From: Erysipelotrichaceae bacterium
GTDB lineage: Bacteria; Bacillota_I; Bacilli_A; Erysipelotrichales; Erysipelotrichaceae
Assembly (NCBI GenBank): GCA_022767445.1
Contig: JALENJ010000022.1
Span: 1 to 44,947, forward strand
Length of the DNA: 44,947 nt
Direction of reading: 5' to 3'
Shown here: in pieces, positions 1 through 8,391 of the stretch
How the letters are laid out: the number at the start of each line of letters is the position of its first letter
Numbering within the stretch: position 1 is the stretch's first letter
Program-made: the position numbers and the translations under genes
The notes under the pieces: model-generated
Told to the model about the DNA's origin: nothing
The model's input: only the letters and a program-made list of their open reading frames with translations
Database searches by the model: none

Positions 1-660
1 AACTACAACAGTATGATTGGTAAATGAGGCGGGTAGATGGCAGGAAAGATGTATGTCTTACTCTGGGAGGTCTTATCAGTGTCAAAGATGAGGTAGAGAA
101 CGCTACGCAGTCGATAGGCATAGTAACAACGAATGATAAGAAGTCAGCAGAGGCCATAGTAGTCCGAAAGGATAAAGGGCCAAACAGAACTTAAGTTTTA
201 CGAGTTTCAAAATTGTATGACCGATTCCTCGAAACAGTCTGTGCTGTCCCAAGGGTGGACTTAAGACCGGGAAAGTTCAAGCGAAGGAAAGGGAGCCAGT
301 GGGATTGATGGGATGAAGGTAGATGAGCTCAAAGAATACATATGCAAGTATGGCGAGAGTATCACACAAAAGATACGACAAAGGAAGTATAAGCCACTAG
401 CAGTCAGAAGAGTACAGATACCAAAGTCAGACGGAACCAAAAGAGACCTTGGGATACCTGCGGTAAAAGACCGATGGATACAACAAGCAATCTATCAGGT
501 GCTAAACCCGATATTTGAAGAAGTGTTTTCAGAACATAGTTACGGATTCAGACCAAGAAGAAGTTGTGAACCGCCGTATACCGAACGGTACGTACGGTGG
601 TGTGAGAGGTCGGAAGTTTTAAAACTCTTTAAAACTCTTTAAAACTTCCTCCTACTCGAT
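1..660 (+). mobile_element. Degenerate group II intron (3' part), ORF internally deleted
   Basis: The left end of the window is the remains of a bacterial group II intron; its 5' end lies outside. Bases 1-216 read like intron RNA scaffold with no open frame. A damaged reverse-transcriptase frame follows (217-569). A recognisable domain V then occupies about 570-601: a 9-bp outer stem (570-578 with 593-601), a CG bulge at 591-592, and an inner TACC/GGTA stem closed by a GAAC loop. Domain VI follows (about 605-660). It contains a tandem duplication of AAAACTCTTT (621-640) and ends near CTACTCGAT, a typical 3' end. Most of the reverse transcriptase, including the catalytic YADD motif, is missing between about 565 and 570, so the element cannot move on its own. 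The 3' end runs into the last codons of the AraC gene on the other strand. Group II identity is confident; the exact 3' boundary is estimated. Confidence 0.8.
217..569 (+). pseudogene. ltrA: Truncated group II intron reverse transcriptase/maturase (LtrA-like)
   Basis: An ATG at 217 opens a frame that meets TAA at 262-264. The same frame then continues with the conserved RT0/RT1 stretch (GKGASGIDGMKVDEL, then PLAVRRVQIPKSDGTKRDLGIP) and the RT2/3 start YGFRPRRSC at about 541-567. After that the frame runs directly into intron domain V, so its last residues up to 642 are not protein sequence. Known maturases are about 400-600 residues, so about three quarters is lost: the YADD active site, domain X and the DNA-binding/endonuclease part. 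The early stop and the shortened N-terminus are further damage. This is a remnant with no expected activity. Confidence 0.8.
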
Positions 661-1485
661 TTTTAGGAATTGTTTACGATAGATTCTTGGTGAGCAACCG
701 ATTTCACGCTTGAAGGCGTAGGTGAAGTAGTTTTGGCTTGAAAAGCCAATGATATTGGCGATTTCGTTCATGTTGTGGGTGGTTGTTTCTAACAGGAACT
801 TTGCTTCGTTGATGCGTCTTTTGACTAGATATCGCATTGGAGATATACCTCTGTATTGATTGAATGCATGTACGAGGTAGTATTTGTTTAAAAATGATAT
901 TTCACTGAGTTTATCGAGATCGATATCTTCTTTGAAGTGTGTATTGATATAGTTTTCAATAAAGACACATTCTTTGATTGTCTTTTTGACTGGTGAGACA
1001 TTGAGTGATATATCAGTGCGTCGTATCATGTTGATTAACATGATTTGAAGTAGTGAATTAACGCACTGTTGTGAGTAGTTATCACGGTGCTCCATCTCAT
1101 ATAATAATGTCTTTAAGTAGAATAAAATATCATTTTTATATGCTTTGTAATTATGTACGCTAAAATTACTATTGAAGCGTTGGTCATCACTATCAAAGTG
1201 TAGTCCTTCAATGCCAGCAGCGATATATTCCAGTGGGGAGCTTTCTTTACTGAGTTCGGTATGTTCTGTATAGGCATTTACAATGATAAGATCATCTTCT
1301 TGGATATCGATATATCTGCCTTCTACGTAGAATTTTCCTTTACCAGAAATAACATAAAAGAGTTCGGCACTGGTATGGCTATGAGGGGTTGAATGCCAAT
1401 CTCCTTCATAGCGGGAGTGTGTTACGTAGAGTATTTTACCCAGTAGGCATTGATCATTTGTGTTTTGTGCAATTGCGTTGTTCAT
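652..1485 (-). CDS. AraC family regulator with N-terminal cupin, divergent from the GNB/LNB operon
   Basis: This is a 277-residue transcription regulator. The N-terminal half is an AraC-type cupin sugar-sensing fold, with HSHTSAELFYVISG near residues 36-50. The C-terminal ~100 residues contain the two helix-turn-helix motifs of the AraC/XylS family, ending in the conserved block IANIIGFSSQNYFTYAFKRE followed by GCSPRIYRKQF. It is transcribed away from the sugar operon at 1654, with 168 bases between the two starts, so it most likely activates that operon when galacto-N-biose or a related sugar is present (inference). No strong ribosome site precedes the ATG at 1485. The stop codon (652-654) and last codons lie inside the 3' end of the group II intron, so the extreme C-terminus may have been rewritten by the insertion. 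The length is still normal for the family. Confidence 0.85.
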   Translation of the reverse strand: MNNAIAQNTNDQCLLGKILYVTHSRYEGDWHSTPHSHTSAELFYVISGKGKFYVEGRYIDIQEDDLIIVNAYTEHTELSKESSPLEYIAAGIEGLHFDSDDQRFNSNFSVHNYKAYKNDILFYLKTLLYEMEHRDNYSQQCVNSLLQIMLINMIRRTDISLNVSPVKKTIKECVFIENYINTHFKEDIDLDKLSEISFLNKYYLVHAFNQYRGISPMRYLVKRRINEAKFLLETTTHNMNEIANIIGFSSQNYFTYAFKREIGCSPRIYRKQFLKIE

Positions 1486-1560
1486 ATATGCATTATCATA
1501 TCATGCATTATTACGTTTTGTATAAAATATTGCGGCAGTTTCATGCATGGACAATATTTC

Positions 1561-1566
1561 GATAAT
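1561..1566 (+). promoter_or_regulatory. Candidate -10 box of the GNB/LNB operon
   Basis: GATAAT matches the -10 consensus at five of six positions. A poor -35 (GTTTCA, 1538-1543) sits 17 bases upstream. Transcription would start near 1573, just before the cre site. This is tentative because the -35 is weak, as expected if the AraC protein activates the promoter. Confidence 0.35.
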
Positions 1567-1587
1567 TTATAGCAAGATATCTCTTTA

Positions 1588-1602
1588 TTGAAAGCGTTTT
1601 CA
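1588..1602 (+). promoter_or_regulatory. cre site (CcpA operator)
   Basis: TTGAAAGCGTTTTCA matches the catabolite-responsive element consensus WTGNAANCGNWNNCW at every fixed position. It lies 52 bases before the ATG of the binding-protein gene and downstream of the candidate -10, a position where CcpA bound to HPr-Ser-P would block transcription. This predicts repression of the operon when a preferred sugar is present. The match is seen in the sequence; the regulation is inferred. Confidence 0.8.
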
Positions 1603-1653
1603 CATTTACACTAAAGATATCAAAAATAACTTTTTTGGGAGGGATAATAAATA

Positions 1654-3000
1654 ATGAAAAAGTTAATTTCTTTATCTTTAGCTGGTTTACTTGCGGCTAG
1701 TTTAGTTGGCTGTAAGAAAGCAGATACTGCTACTTCAGAGGGAAGTACTTCTGAAAACACATTAGAGATTTCTGGTCTTGATGGTGGTTATGGCACTAAG
1801 GGCTGGGAAGAAGTAGTCAAAGCTTTTGAAGAGAAGGAAGGTGTGAAGGTTAACCTTCGTCTTGAAAAGAACATCGCTGATACTTTACGTAGTGAAGTAC
1901 AAGCAGGTACGTATCCTGATTTAGTTTATCTATCTGTTGGATCCAAAGGTGGCTTAACAGATACAATGATCGCTGAAAAGATGTTGACTGACATCTCTGA
2001 TGTATTAGATGAAAAGGTTTATGGCGAAGATGAAATGGTGAAGGATAAGCTCATTGGTGGTATCTATGAGGGCTTAGCTACGATGCCTTATGCGGATGGT
2101 AAATTATATCTAGCACCTATCAATTACAGCCCATGTGGACTTTTCTACAATGCAAACCTATTTAAGCAAAAGGGTTGGGAAGTTCCTACAACTTGGGATG
2201 AGATGTGGGAGTTAGGTGAGAAGGCTAAGGCTGAAGGTATCTCCTTATTCACATATCCTACAACTGGTTACTTTGATGCATTCTTCTCTGCATTATTAAA
2301 TGAAACAGCTGGTCCTGAGGTTTACACGAAGTTAATGACTTATGATGTTGATGCTTGGAATATGCCAGAAGTGAAGAAGGCATTTGAGATCGTTGGTAAG
2401 CTAGCACAATATGTTGAACCTACAACAGTAGCTAACGCAAATGGCGATAACTTCAAGAAAAATCAACAATTGGTATTAGATGATAAAGCATTGTTTGTAC
2501 CAAATGGTACATGGTTACCTGAAGAGATGAAGGATGCTCCTCGTGTTGATGGTTTTGAGTGGGGATTCACAGCTCTACCTAAGGTTGACGCCATGGGCGA
2601 TGCTTACGCAACAACATTTACAGAGCAGGTATTCATTCCTAAGGAAGCTAAGAATCCTGAATTAGCTAAGAAGTTCATTACATTCTTATATTCTGATGAA
2701 GCTACAAAGTTATTCTATGAAAATGGTGGTGCAGTTATGCCAGTTAAGAACGCTTCTGAATTCATCGGTGCAGATGATATGAATGCTTTGTATTACACAG
2801 TATATGATAACGGTGCTAAGTCCAACGCTGTTGGATTCCAAGTAATGGATAACATCGTTGAAGGTGTCAGTGTAGCAGATGCGAATTCTGGTGTGCTATA
2901 CGCAACTGTAAACTCAATTGTAAATGGTTCCAAAACTGTAGATGAATGGTATGATGCGACACTTGATGCAGTGAAGCAGATATCTGAAGCAAATAAATAA
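1654..3000 (+). CDS. ABC transporter sugar-binding lipoprotein (probable galacto-N-biose/lacto-N-biose binding)
   Basis: This 448-residue extracellular solute-binding protein (family 1, MalE-like) is the substrate receptor of an ABC importer. The signal peptide ends in the lipobox LVGC with Cys20 as the lipidated residue, followed by a Ser/Thr-rich linker. Conserved family features include VVKAFEEKEGVKVNLR near the N-terminus, YLAPINYSPCGLFYNANLF in the first lobe and FIPKEAKNPELAKKFITFL near the C-terminus. A strong ribosome site (GGGAGGG) precedes ATG 1654. It is the first gene of the operon that ends with a GH112 phosphorylase. The ligand is therefore probably Gal-beta-1,3-GlcNAc/GalNAc, which is inferred from context only. 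Confidence 0.88.
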   Translation: MKKLISLSLAGLLAASLVGCKKADTATSEGSTSENTLEISGLDGGYGTKGWEEVVKAFEEKEGVKVNLRLEKNIADTLRSEVQAGTYPDLVYLSVGSKGGLTDTMIAEKMLTDISDVLDEKVYGEDEMVKDKLIGGIYEGLATMPYADGKLYLAPINYSPCGLFYNANLFKQKGWEVPTTWDEMWELGEKAKAEGISLFTYPTTGYFDAFFSALLNETAGPEVYTKLMTYDVDAWNMPEVKKAFEIVGKLAQYVEPTTVANANGDNFKKNQQLVLDDKALFVPNGTWLPEEMKDAPRVDGFEWGFTALPKVDAMGDAYATTFTEQVFIPKEAKNPELAKKFITFLYSDEATKLFYENGGAVMPVKNASEFIGADDMNALYYTVYDNGAKSNAVGFQVMDNIVEGVSVADANSGVLYATVNSIVNGSKTVDEWYDATLDAVKQISEANK

Positions 3001-3007
3001 ATCAGCA

Positions 3008-3058
3008 TTAGGGATAATTAAAATAACGATGGTGAAAACTGTCGTTATTTTATCCTAA
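3008..3058 (+). terminator. Intercistronic stem-loop between binding protein and permease
   Basis: A 10-bp perfect stem (3020-3029 AAAATAACGA with 3042-3051) is extended by an outer imperfect stem (TTAGGGAT with ATCCTAA). It lies between the binding-protein stop and the permease ribosome site. Such hairpins often protect the upstream mRNA or cause partial termination, giving more binding protein than permease. It has no long T-run, so partial termination or processing is more likely than full termination. Confidence 0.6.
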
Positions 3059-3072
3059 CGGGAGGTAGTGAA

Positions 3073-3969
3073 ATGAAGAAGAGTATCGCTAGAAGACTGT
3101 TTATTACGATATGTCTTGCGCCTGCGATGATATTGTTTACGGTGTTTATGTTATATCCGACTGTAAATGTATTTATGATGTCGATGTTTAAATGGGGTGG
3201 ACTCAGCGATAATCGTACATTTGTTGGCTTGCGTAATTTTGTGAGTCTATTTAAGGATATGAATTTTATTCGGGCATTGCAGAATACAATTTTGATCATT
3301 GTGTTAGTGACGATTATTACGATGGTGGTTGCGATTTTGTTTGCGTCGATATTGGTAAGGGAAAAGATTAAGGGACAGAATTTCTTCCGTATCATTTTCT
3401 ATATTCCTAATATTTTATCGGTTGTTGTCATATCCGCTATATTCAGTGCGATTTATGATCCTTCTGAAAATGGTTTGTTGAATGCATTGGTGTCACTATT
3501 CAATGGTGGTCATGCTGGAACGACAAAGTACTTGGGGGATCCTAACCTTGTTGTATTTGCCTTAATTGCTGCACTGATTTGGCAAGCCATTGGCTATTAC
3601 ATGGTGATGTATATGGCAAGTATGTCGACGATTCCTGAGCATCTTTATGAAGCGGCTGCTTTGGAGGGTTGTGGAAAGGTGAAACAGTTCTTCTCGGTAA
3701 CGATTCCGATGATTTGGGATAACATTCGTACAACTTTGACTTTCTTTGTCATCTCAACGATTAACTTGAGTTTCTTGTTTGTACAAGTTATGACTGGTGG
3801 TGGTCCTGATGGGGCCAGTGAAACGGTGCTGAGTTATATGTACCTGCAAGCATACAATCGCTCTAGTTATGGTTATGGTATGGCAATTGGTGCTGTGGTC
3901 TTTATCCTGTCATTTACGCTATCGTGGGCAATCAATCGCGTGACAAGTCGTGATTCTATTGAGATTTAA
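3073..3969 (+). CDS. Sugar ABC transporter permease (MalF-type)
   Basis: This is a 298-residue inner-membrane permease of the binding-protein-dependent CUT1 class. Hydrophobic segments are visible near residues 12-35, 75-100, 110-130, 160-185, 215-240 and 265-285. The EAA loop that contacts the ATPase is present as YEAAALEGCG followed by FFSVTIPMI. The start is supported by GGGAGGTAG nine bases upstream. It forms a heterodimer with the next permease, whose ATG overlaps this stop codon (TAATG), indicating translational coupling. Its substrate is inferred from the operon to be galacto-N-biose/lacto-N-biose. Confidence 0.88.
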   Translation: MKKSIARRLFITICLAPAMILFTVFMLYPTVNVFMMSMFKWGGLSDNRTFVGLRNFVSLFKDMNFIRALQNTILIIVLVTIITMVVAILFASILVREKIKGQNFFRIIFYIPNILSVVVISAIFSAIYDPSENGLLNALVSLFNGGHAGTTKYLGDPNLVVFALIAALIWQAIGYYMVMYMASMSTIPEHLYEAAALEGCGKVKQFFSVTIPMIWDNIRTTLTFFVISTINLSFLFVQVMTGGGPDGASETVLSYMYLQAYNRSSYGYGMAIGAVVFILSFTLSWAINRVTSRDSIEI

Positions 3970-4850
3970 TGGTGATTCGTATGAGTGAAAAACATTTTAG
4001 CCTATATAAGATATTTATCTATGTTGCGTTGATTACGCTAGCGATATCGATTATCATTCCTGTTTCTTGGGTATTCTTGGCATCTGTGAAAACAAATGCG
4101 GAGTTCTATGGTAATCCATGGGCATTGCCTCAAGGATTCAATTTCCAGAACTTCATCGATGCCTTCAAGATTGCCCAGGTTGGTGATTTTATTATCAACT
4201 CTGCGTTAGTTACTGCGATGGCGTTGATCATCTTGTTGGTGGTATCACTACCTGCAGCGTATGTACTTGCTAGATTTAAATTCAAGGGTAGAAGATTCTT
4301 CAATGGATTGATGATGGCAGGTCTATTTATCAATGTGAATTATATCGTTGTGCCTATCTTCTTAATGTTGAATGGATGGGATAAGGCATTGGCGAAGATG
4401 GGATTGCAGTTTTTTATGAACAATCGTTTTGTGCTTGCGTTAGTCTACGCTTCTACCGCAATTCCATTTACTGTATATCTATTATCGAGTTATTTTAGAT
4501 CACTTCCAAAGGCGTATGAGGAAGCAGCTGAAATCGATGGTTGTGGTTATTTTACAACCATGGTGAGAGTCATGTTCAGAATGGCAAAACCAAGTATTAT
4601 CACGGTTATCTTGTTCAATTTCTTGGCATTCTGGAATGAATATATTATTTCTCTTACACTTGTGCAAACAAAGGCTTTAAAGACTTTGCCTGTCGGTCTT
4701 CAGAATTTGATGTCTGCCCAGAAGGCTGCGACAAATTATGGACCGATGTATGCAGGTTTGGTTATCGTCATGTTGCCAACACTAATCTTATATATCTTAG
4801 TACAAAGACGTTTAACACAAGGTATGACTTTAGGTGGATTAAAGGATTAG
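3969..4850 (+). CDS. Sugar ABC transporter permease (MalG-type)
   Basis: This is a 293-residue partner permease with six predicted membrane segments. Its EAA loop reads YEEAAEIDGCG, and its C-terminus TQGMTLGGLKD is typical of MalG-type subunits. The ATG at 3969 overlaps the previous stop. An in-frame ATG at 3981 (MSEKHFSLYK) is an alternative start that would remove four residues. Together with the upstream permease it forms the membrane channel of the operon's CUT1 importer. Confidence 0.88.
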   Translation: MVIRMSEKHFSLYKIFIYVALITLAISIIIPVSWVFLASVKTNAEFYGNPWALPQGFNFQNFIDAFKIAQVGDFIINSALVTAMALIILLVVSLPAAYVLARFKFKGRRFFNGLMMAGLFINVNYIVVPIFLMLNGWDKALAKMGLQFFMNNRFVLALVYASTAIPFTVYLLSSYFRSLPKAYEEAAEIDGCGYFTTMVRVMFRMAKPSIITVILFNFLAFWNEYIISLTLVQTKALKTLPVGLQNLMSAQKAATNYGPMYAGLVIVMLPTLILYILVQRRLTQGMTLGGLKD

Positions 4851-4859
4851 GGGGACGAA

Positions 4860-5027
4860 ATGAAACATACAAGTGAATCAATATTGATGATTGTTGTATT
4901 TATCATCAGTGTATTGCTGGTGATCATCGGACAAAGAAATGTTGGCTATATTAATTTATGCATGCAGGTAATTGGCTTAGTCGGGATATTATTTGTGATT
5001 GGGCTTTATAACAAGAGATATAAGTAG
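4860..5027 (+). CDS. 55-residue membrane protein in sugar ABC operon (DUF6903-like)
   Basis: This short gene has a strong ribosome site (GGGGGA, ending five bases before ATG 4860) and sits between the permease and ATPase genes with only 9- and 12-base gaps, so it belongs to the operon. The 55-residue product has two hydrophobic helices (about residues 8-23 and 33-50) joined by the turn GQRNVGY, and a basic tail NKRYK. From memory, small proteins with this GQ(R/K)N(V/I)GY turn and NRKY-like end occur beside galacto-N-biose transporters in other Bacillota (DUF6903). Function is unknown; an accessory subunit of the importer is a reasonable guess. Confidence 0.75.
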   Translation: MKHTSESILMIVVFIISVLLVIIGQRNVGYINLCMQVIGLVGILFVIGLYNKRYK

Positions 5028-5039
5028 GAGGGATATCAT

Positions 5040-6137
5040 ATGGCAAATTTATCATTGCGTCATATCAATAAGATTTATGACAATAAAGTACAAGCTGTAT
5101 ATGATTTTAATTTAGAGATTCAAGATAAAGAATTTATTGTATTGGTTGGACCATCTGGTTGTGGTAAGTCTACAACTCTGCGTATGATTGCGGGTTTAGA
5201 GGATATCACCAATGGCGAATTATATATCGATGATAAGTTGGTAAATGATATTGCGCCTAAGAATCGTGAGATTGCGATGGTGTTTCAATCCTATGCATTA
5301 TATCCATTTATGACTGTCTATGAGAATATGGCATTTGGTCTAAAGATTCGCAAGACAAATAAAGATGAAATTGATCGTCGTGTACGTCAAGCTGCTAAGG
5401 CATTGGAGATTGAACAGTATCTAGATCGTAAACCAAAGGCATTATCTGGCGGACAAAGACAAAGAGTTGCCCTTGGTCGAGCAATTGTACGTAACGCAAA
5501 AGTATTCTTGATGGATGAACCATTGAGTAACCTCGATGCGAAGTTACGTGTACAGATGCGCAGTGAGATTATTCGCCTTCATAAGACGATTGGTGCTACA
5601 ACAATCTACGTTACACATGACCAAACAGAAGCTATGACGATGGCAAGTCGTATTGTCATCATGAAGGATGGTTACATTCAACAGATTGGCACACCAAAGG
5701 AAATCTATCAGAATCCAGCAAATATGTTCGTCGCTGGTTTCATCGGATCTCCAGCAACCAACTTCCTAAAAGGTACATATCATGCCAAGGAAGAAGAGTT
5801 CCATATCGGAAACTTAAAAGTACATCTTCCAGGCCAATTTACAGCAGATTTAGCAGGCTATGATGGCAAAGAGGTTGTTATGGGTATTCGTCCAGAGGAT
5901 TTACATAGCGAAGAAATCGTAAAGGAAACCTATCCAAGTGCAGTATTTGATTTTGAAATTGATGTCAATGAGTTATTAGGCAATGAATTCATCTTGCATG
6001 GAAAACTAGCAGATCAAAAACTACAGGCAAGAATTAACGCTCGTTATGATATTGCGGACCATGGTACATTTAAGCTTGCGATGGATTTAGAGAAAGTACA
6101 TTTCTTTGACGTCGAAACGACGAATCGAATTTGTTAG
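5040..6137 (+). CDS. ugpC: MsmX/UgpC-type sugar ABC transporter ATPase
   Basis: This 365-residue cytoplasmic ATPase energises CUT1 importers. Walker A is GPSGCGKST (residues 37-45), the signature is LSGGQRQRVALGRA, Walker B is VFLMDEPLSNLDAK, and the switch histidine lies in YVTHDQTEA. The C-terminal ~120 residues form the OB-fold regulatory domain, including MGIRPEDLH. GGAGGG lies seven bases before the ATG. ATPases of this family often serve several importers, so the symbol is a family-level name. Here the gene sits inside the GNB/LNB operon, and a second member is at 42715. Confidence 0.9.
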   Translation: MANLSLRHINKIYDNKVQAVYDFNLEIQDKEFIVLVGPSGCGKSTTLRMIAGLEDITNGELYIDDKLVNDIAPKNREIAMVFQSYALYPFMTVYENMAFGLKIRKTNKDEIDRRVRQAAKALEIEQYLDRKPKALSGGQRQRVALGRAIVRNAKVFLMDEPLSNLDAKLRVQMRSEIIRLHKTIGATTIYVTHDQTEAMTMASRIVIMKDGYIQQIGTPKEIYQNPANMFVAGFIGSPATNFLKGTYHAKEEEFHIGNLKVHLPGQFTADLAGYDGKEVVMGIRPEDLHSEEIVKETYPSAVFDFEIDVNELLGNEFILHGKLADQKLQARINARYDIADHGTFKLAMDLEKVHFFDVETTNRIC

Positions 6138-6149
6138 GGGAGAGATAGA

Positions 6150-8291
6150 ATGAGTTATGGTAGAGTAACGGTGCCAACCGATATCGATGTAATCGACGAT
6201 ACAATCAAGATTATTAAAAAGTGGAAAGCAGATGCGATTCGTGATTGCGATGGTACAGATATGCCACAGGCTTTACGCCAGATGGATATTAAGCAATATG
6301 CGACATACTACACAACACGCAAAGATAATGAGTGGGCGAAAGCCCATCCAGAACAAATGCAACAGATGTATCTGATGAGTGATTTTATCACCGCAAAAGA
6401 TACCTGCTTGCATGTACGCATCATGGAACACTTTTACAAAGATCAATTCAAAGTCAATCCTACAGATGATATTCATCGTTGGTGGGAAGTTATTGATCGA
6501 ACAACAGATACTGTTGTAACAAACTGGTATTATGATGAGAACGAAGGGGAAGTAGTCATTGAGGAAACAATCCCATACCATGCATACACAGTTAGCTTTT
6601 TAGCATTTGTTATATGGGATCCAGTACACATGTACAACTCATTAACCAATGATTGGTCTGATGAAGAACATCAGATGACATTGGATGTACGCTTACCAGA
6701 AACCCAACAGCACGTCATTGAGAAATTACATAAGTTCTGTCAAGAAAGAACAGATGTAAATGTGGTGCGTTTTACAACATTCTTCCACCAATTTACGTTG
6801 GAGTTTGACGAATTTGCCAGAGAGAAATTTGTAGATTGGTATGGATATAGTGCCTCTGTATCACCATATATCTTAGACAAATTCGAAAAAGAAGTTGGTT
6901 ATCCATTTAGACCGGAATATATTATCAATAAAGGTTTCCAAAACAGTCAGTTCTGTATTCCGACAAAGGAATATAAAGACTTCATTGACTTCCAGCAAAG
7001 AGAAGTCTGCAAACTTGCCAAGCAGATGGTAGATATCTGCCATTCCTATGGAAAAGAAGCCATGATGTTTTTAGGGGACCACTGGATTGGAACAGAGCCA
7101 TTTGGTAAGTACTTTGCGGAAATTGGCTTAGACGCTGTTGTAGGTAGTGTTGGATCAGGTTCTACATTACGTCTAATATCCGATATCAAAGGGGTTAAAT
7201 ATACAGAAGGAAGATTCTTGCCATACTTTTTCCCAGATGTATTCCATGAGGGCGGAGATCCTCTACAAGAAGCGAAAGTCAATTGGGTCACAGCACGTCG
7301 TGCAATCTTACGCAGCCCAGTTGATCGAATTGGCTATGGTGGATATCTAAAACTAGCATTGAAGTTCCCTAAGTTTATTGATTATGTTGAACAGGTATGT
7401 GATGAATTTAGAGAATTGTATAGCCATGTTGGTAAACAAACACCATTAAACTTAATGAAGGTAGCTGTATTAAACAGCTATGGTGAGTTACGCCGTTGGG
7501 GTGCACATCTTGTTCATCACGCAATTCGCTATAAACAGATATATTCCTATACAGGTGTACTAGAAGCACTTAGCGGATTCCCATTCGATGTACGTTTTAT
7601 CAGCTTTGAAGAATTGCGTGAAAATCCAAACTTACTAGATGATATTGATGTTGTATTAAACTACGGTAGTAGTTATACAAGCTTTAGTGGTGGCGAACAA
7701 TTTGATGAGGAAATCATCACTATCTTACGTCGATATGTTGACCAGGGTGGAGGATTCATCGGTGTTGGTGAACCAACCGCTTGTGCCAAGAACGGAAAGT
7801 TCTTTACACTTTATGATGTTTTAGGTGTTGATAAAGAACTAGACTTCACACTCCATACAGATAAATACAACTGGCAAACACACGATCATTTTATCAGTGA
7901 GCAGCTAGAACATGAAGACTGGGGTGAGAATGTTAACAGTGTATATGCATTACCAGGTACAACAGTCATCAAACAAGAAGACTTATCCGTTAAACTAGCA
8001 GTTAACCAATACGGAAAAGGAAGAGCAGTATACATGAATGGCTTACCATTCAGCTTTGAAAATACGAGACTACTGTATCGTGCAATCTTCTATGTAGCAC
8101 ATAAAGAAGACCAAATGAAACAGTGGTACTCTGATAACTACAATGTTGATGTGAATGTATATCCATCTACACAAAGCTATTGCGCAGTCAATAACACCTA
8201 TGAACCACAAGATACAACGATCTACCGTGGGGATGGTTCAAGCTTTACATTGCATTTAGATGAGAATGAAATTCAATGGTTTGATATGTAA
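6150..8291 (+). CDS. gnpA: 1,3-beta-galactosyl-N-acetylhexosamine phosphorylase (GH112)
   Basis: This 713-residue cytoplasmic enzyme splits galacto-N-biose (Gal-beta-1,3-GalNAc) or lacto-N-biose (Gal-beta-1,3-GlcNAc) with phosphate, giving galactose 1-phosphate and the N-acetylhexosamine. The family is recognisable from the start (GRVTVPTDIDV, then ADAIRDCDGTDMP). Other family features are the FTTFFHQFTLEFDEFA segment, FLGDHWIGTEP with Asp310 at the expected catalytic acid position (Asp313 in the Bifidobacterium longum enzyme, from memory), and the C-terminal beta domain ending IQWFDM. Length matches the family (~710-750). It is the last gene of the operon, 12 bases after the ATPase, and is followed by a terminator. 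No galactose 1-phosphate or GalNAc-processing genes are in the window. GNB versus LNB preference cannot be read by eye. Confidence 0.93.
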   Translation: MSYGRVTVPTDIDVIDDTIKIIKKWKADAIRDCDGTDMPQALRQMDIKQYATYYTTRKDNEWAKAHPEQMQQMYLMSDFITAKDTCLHVRIMEHFYKDQFKVNPTDDIHRWWEVIDRTTDTVVTNWYYDENEGEVVIEETIPYHAYTVSFLAFVIWDPVHMYNSLTNDWSDEEHQMTLDVRLPETQQHVIEKLHKFCQERTDVNVVRFTTFFHQFTLEFDEFAREKFVDWYGYSASVSPYILDKFEKEVGYPFRPEYIINKGFQNSQFCIPTKEYKDFIDFQQREVCKLAKQMVDICHSYGKEAMMFLGDHWIGTEPFGKYFAEIGLDAVVGSVGSGSTLRLISDIKGVKYTEGRFLPYFFPDVFHEGGDPLQEAKVNWVTARRAILRSPVDRIGYGGYLKLALKFPKFIDYVEQVCDEFRELYSHVGKQTPLNLMKVAVLNSYGELRRWGAHLVHHAIRYKQIYSYTGVLEALSGFPFDVRFISFEELRENPNLLDDIDVVLNYGSSYTSFSGGEQFDEEIITILRRYVDQGGGFIGVGEPTACAKNGKFFTLYDVLGVDKELDFTLHTDKYNWQTHDHFISEQLEHEDWGENVNSVYALPGTTVIKQEDLSVKLAVNQYGKGRAVYMNGLPFSFENTRLLYRAIFYVAHKEDQMKQWYSDNYNVDVNVYPSTQSYCAVNNTYEPQDTTIYRGDGSSFTLHLDENEIQWFDM

Positions 8292-8293
8292 GG

Positions 8294-8318
8294 ACAGGAG
8301 AGAAATCTCCTGTTTTTT
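8294..8318 (+). terminator. Intrinsic terminator of the GNB/LNB operon
   Basis: An 8-bp perfect stem ACAGGAGA/TCTCCTGT closed by a GAAA tetraloop is followed by six T residues. It starts three bases after the phosphorylase stop codon. Confidence 0.9.
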
Positions 8319-8391
8319 AATCATAATCAATTCATAAAGATTGTTATGGAATGAATGTTATATGCGGTATATAGAAGTGGAGGTATCAGGT

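Noticed and set aside
313-642. A 109-codon open frame as a complete gene
   Set aside because: It is the reverse-transcriptase fragment read through into intron domain V and VI RNA; the last ~25 codons are not protein.
621-647. Short AAAACTCTTT repeats as a CRISPR or regulatory repeat
   Set aside because: Only two and a half contiguous copies within intron domain VI; no spacers.
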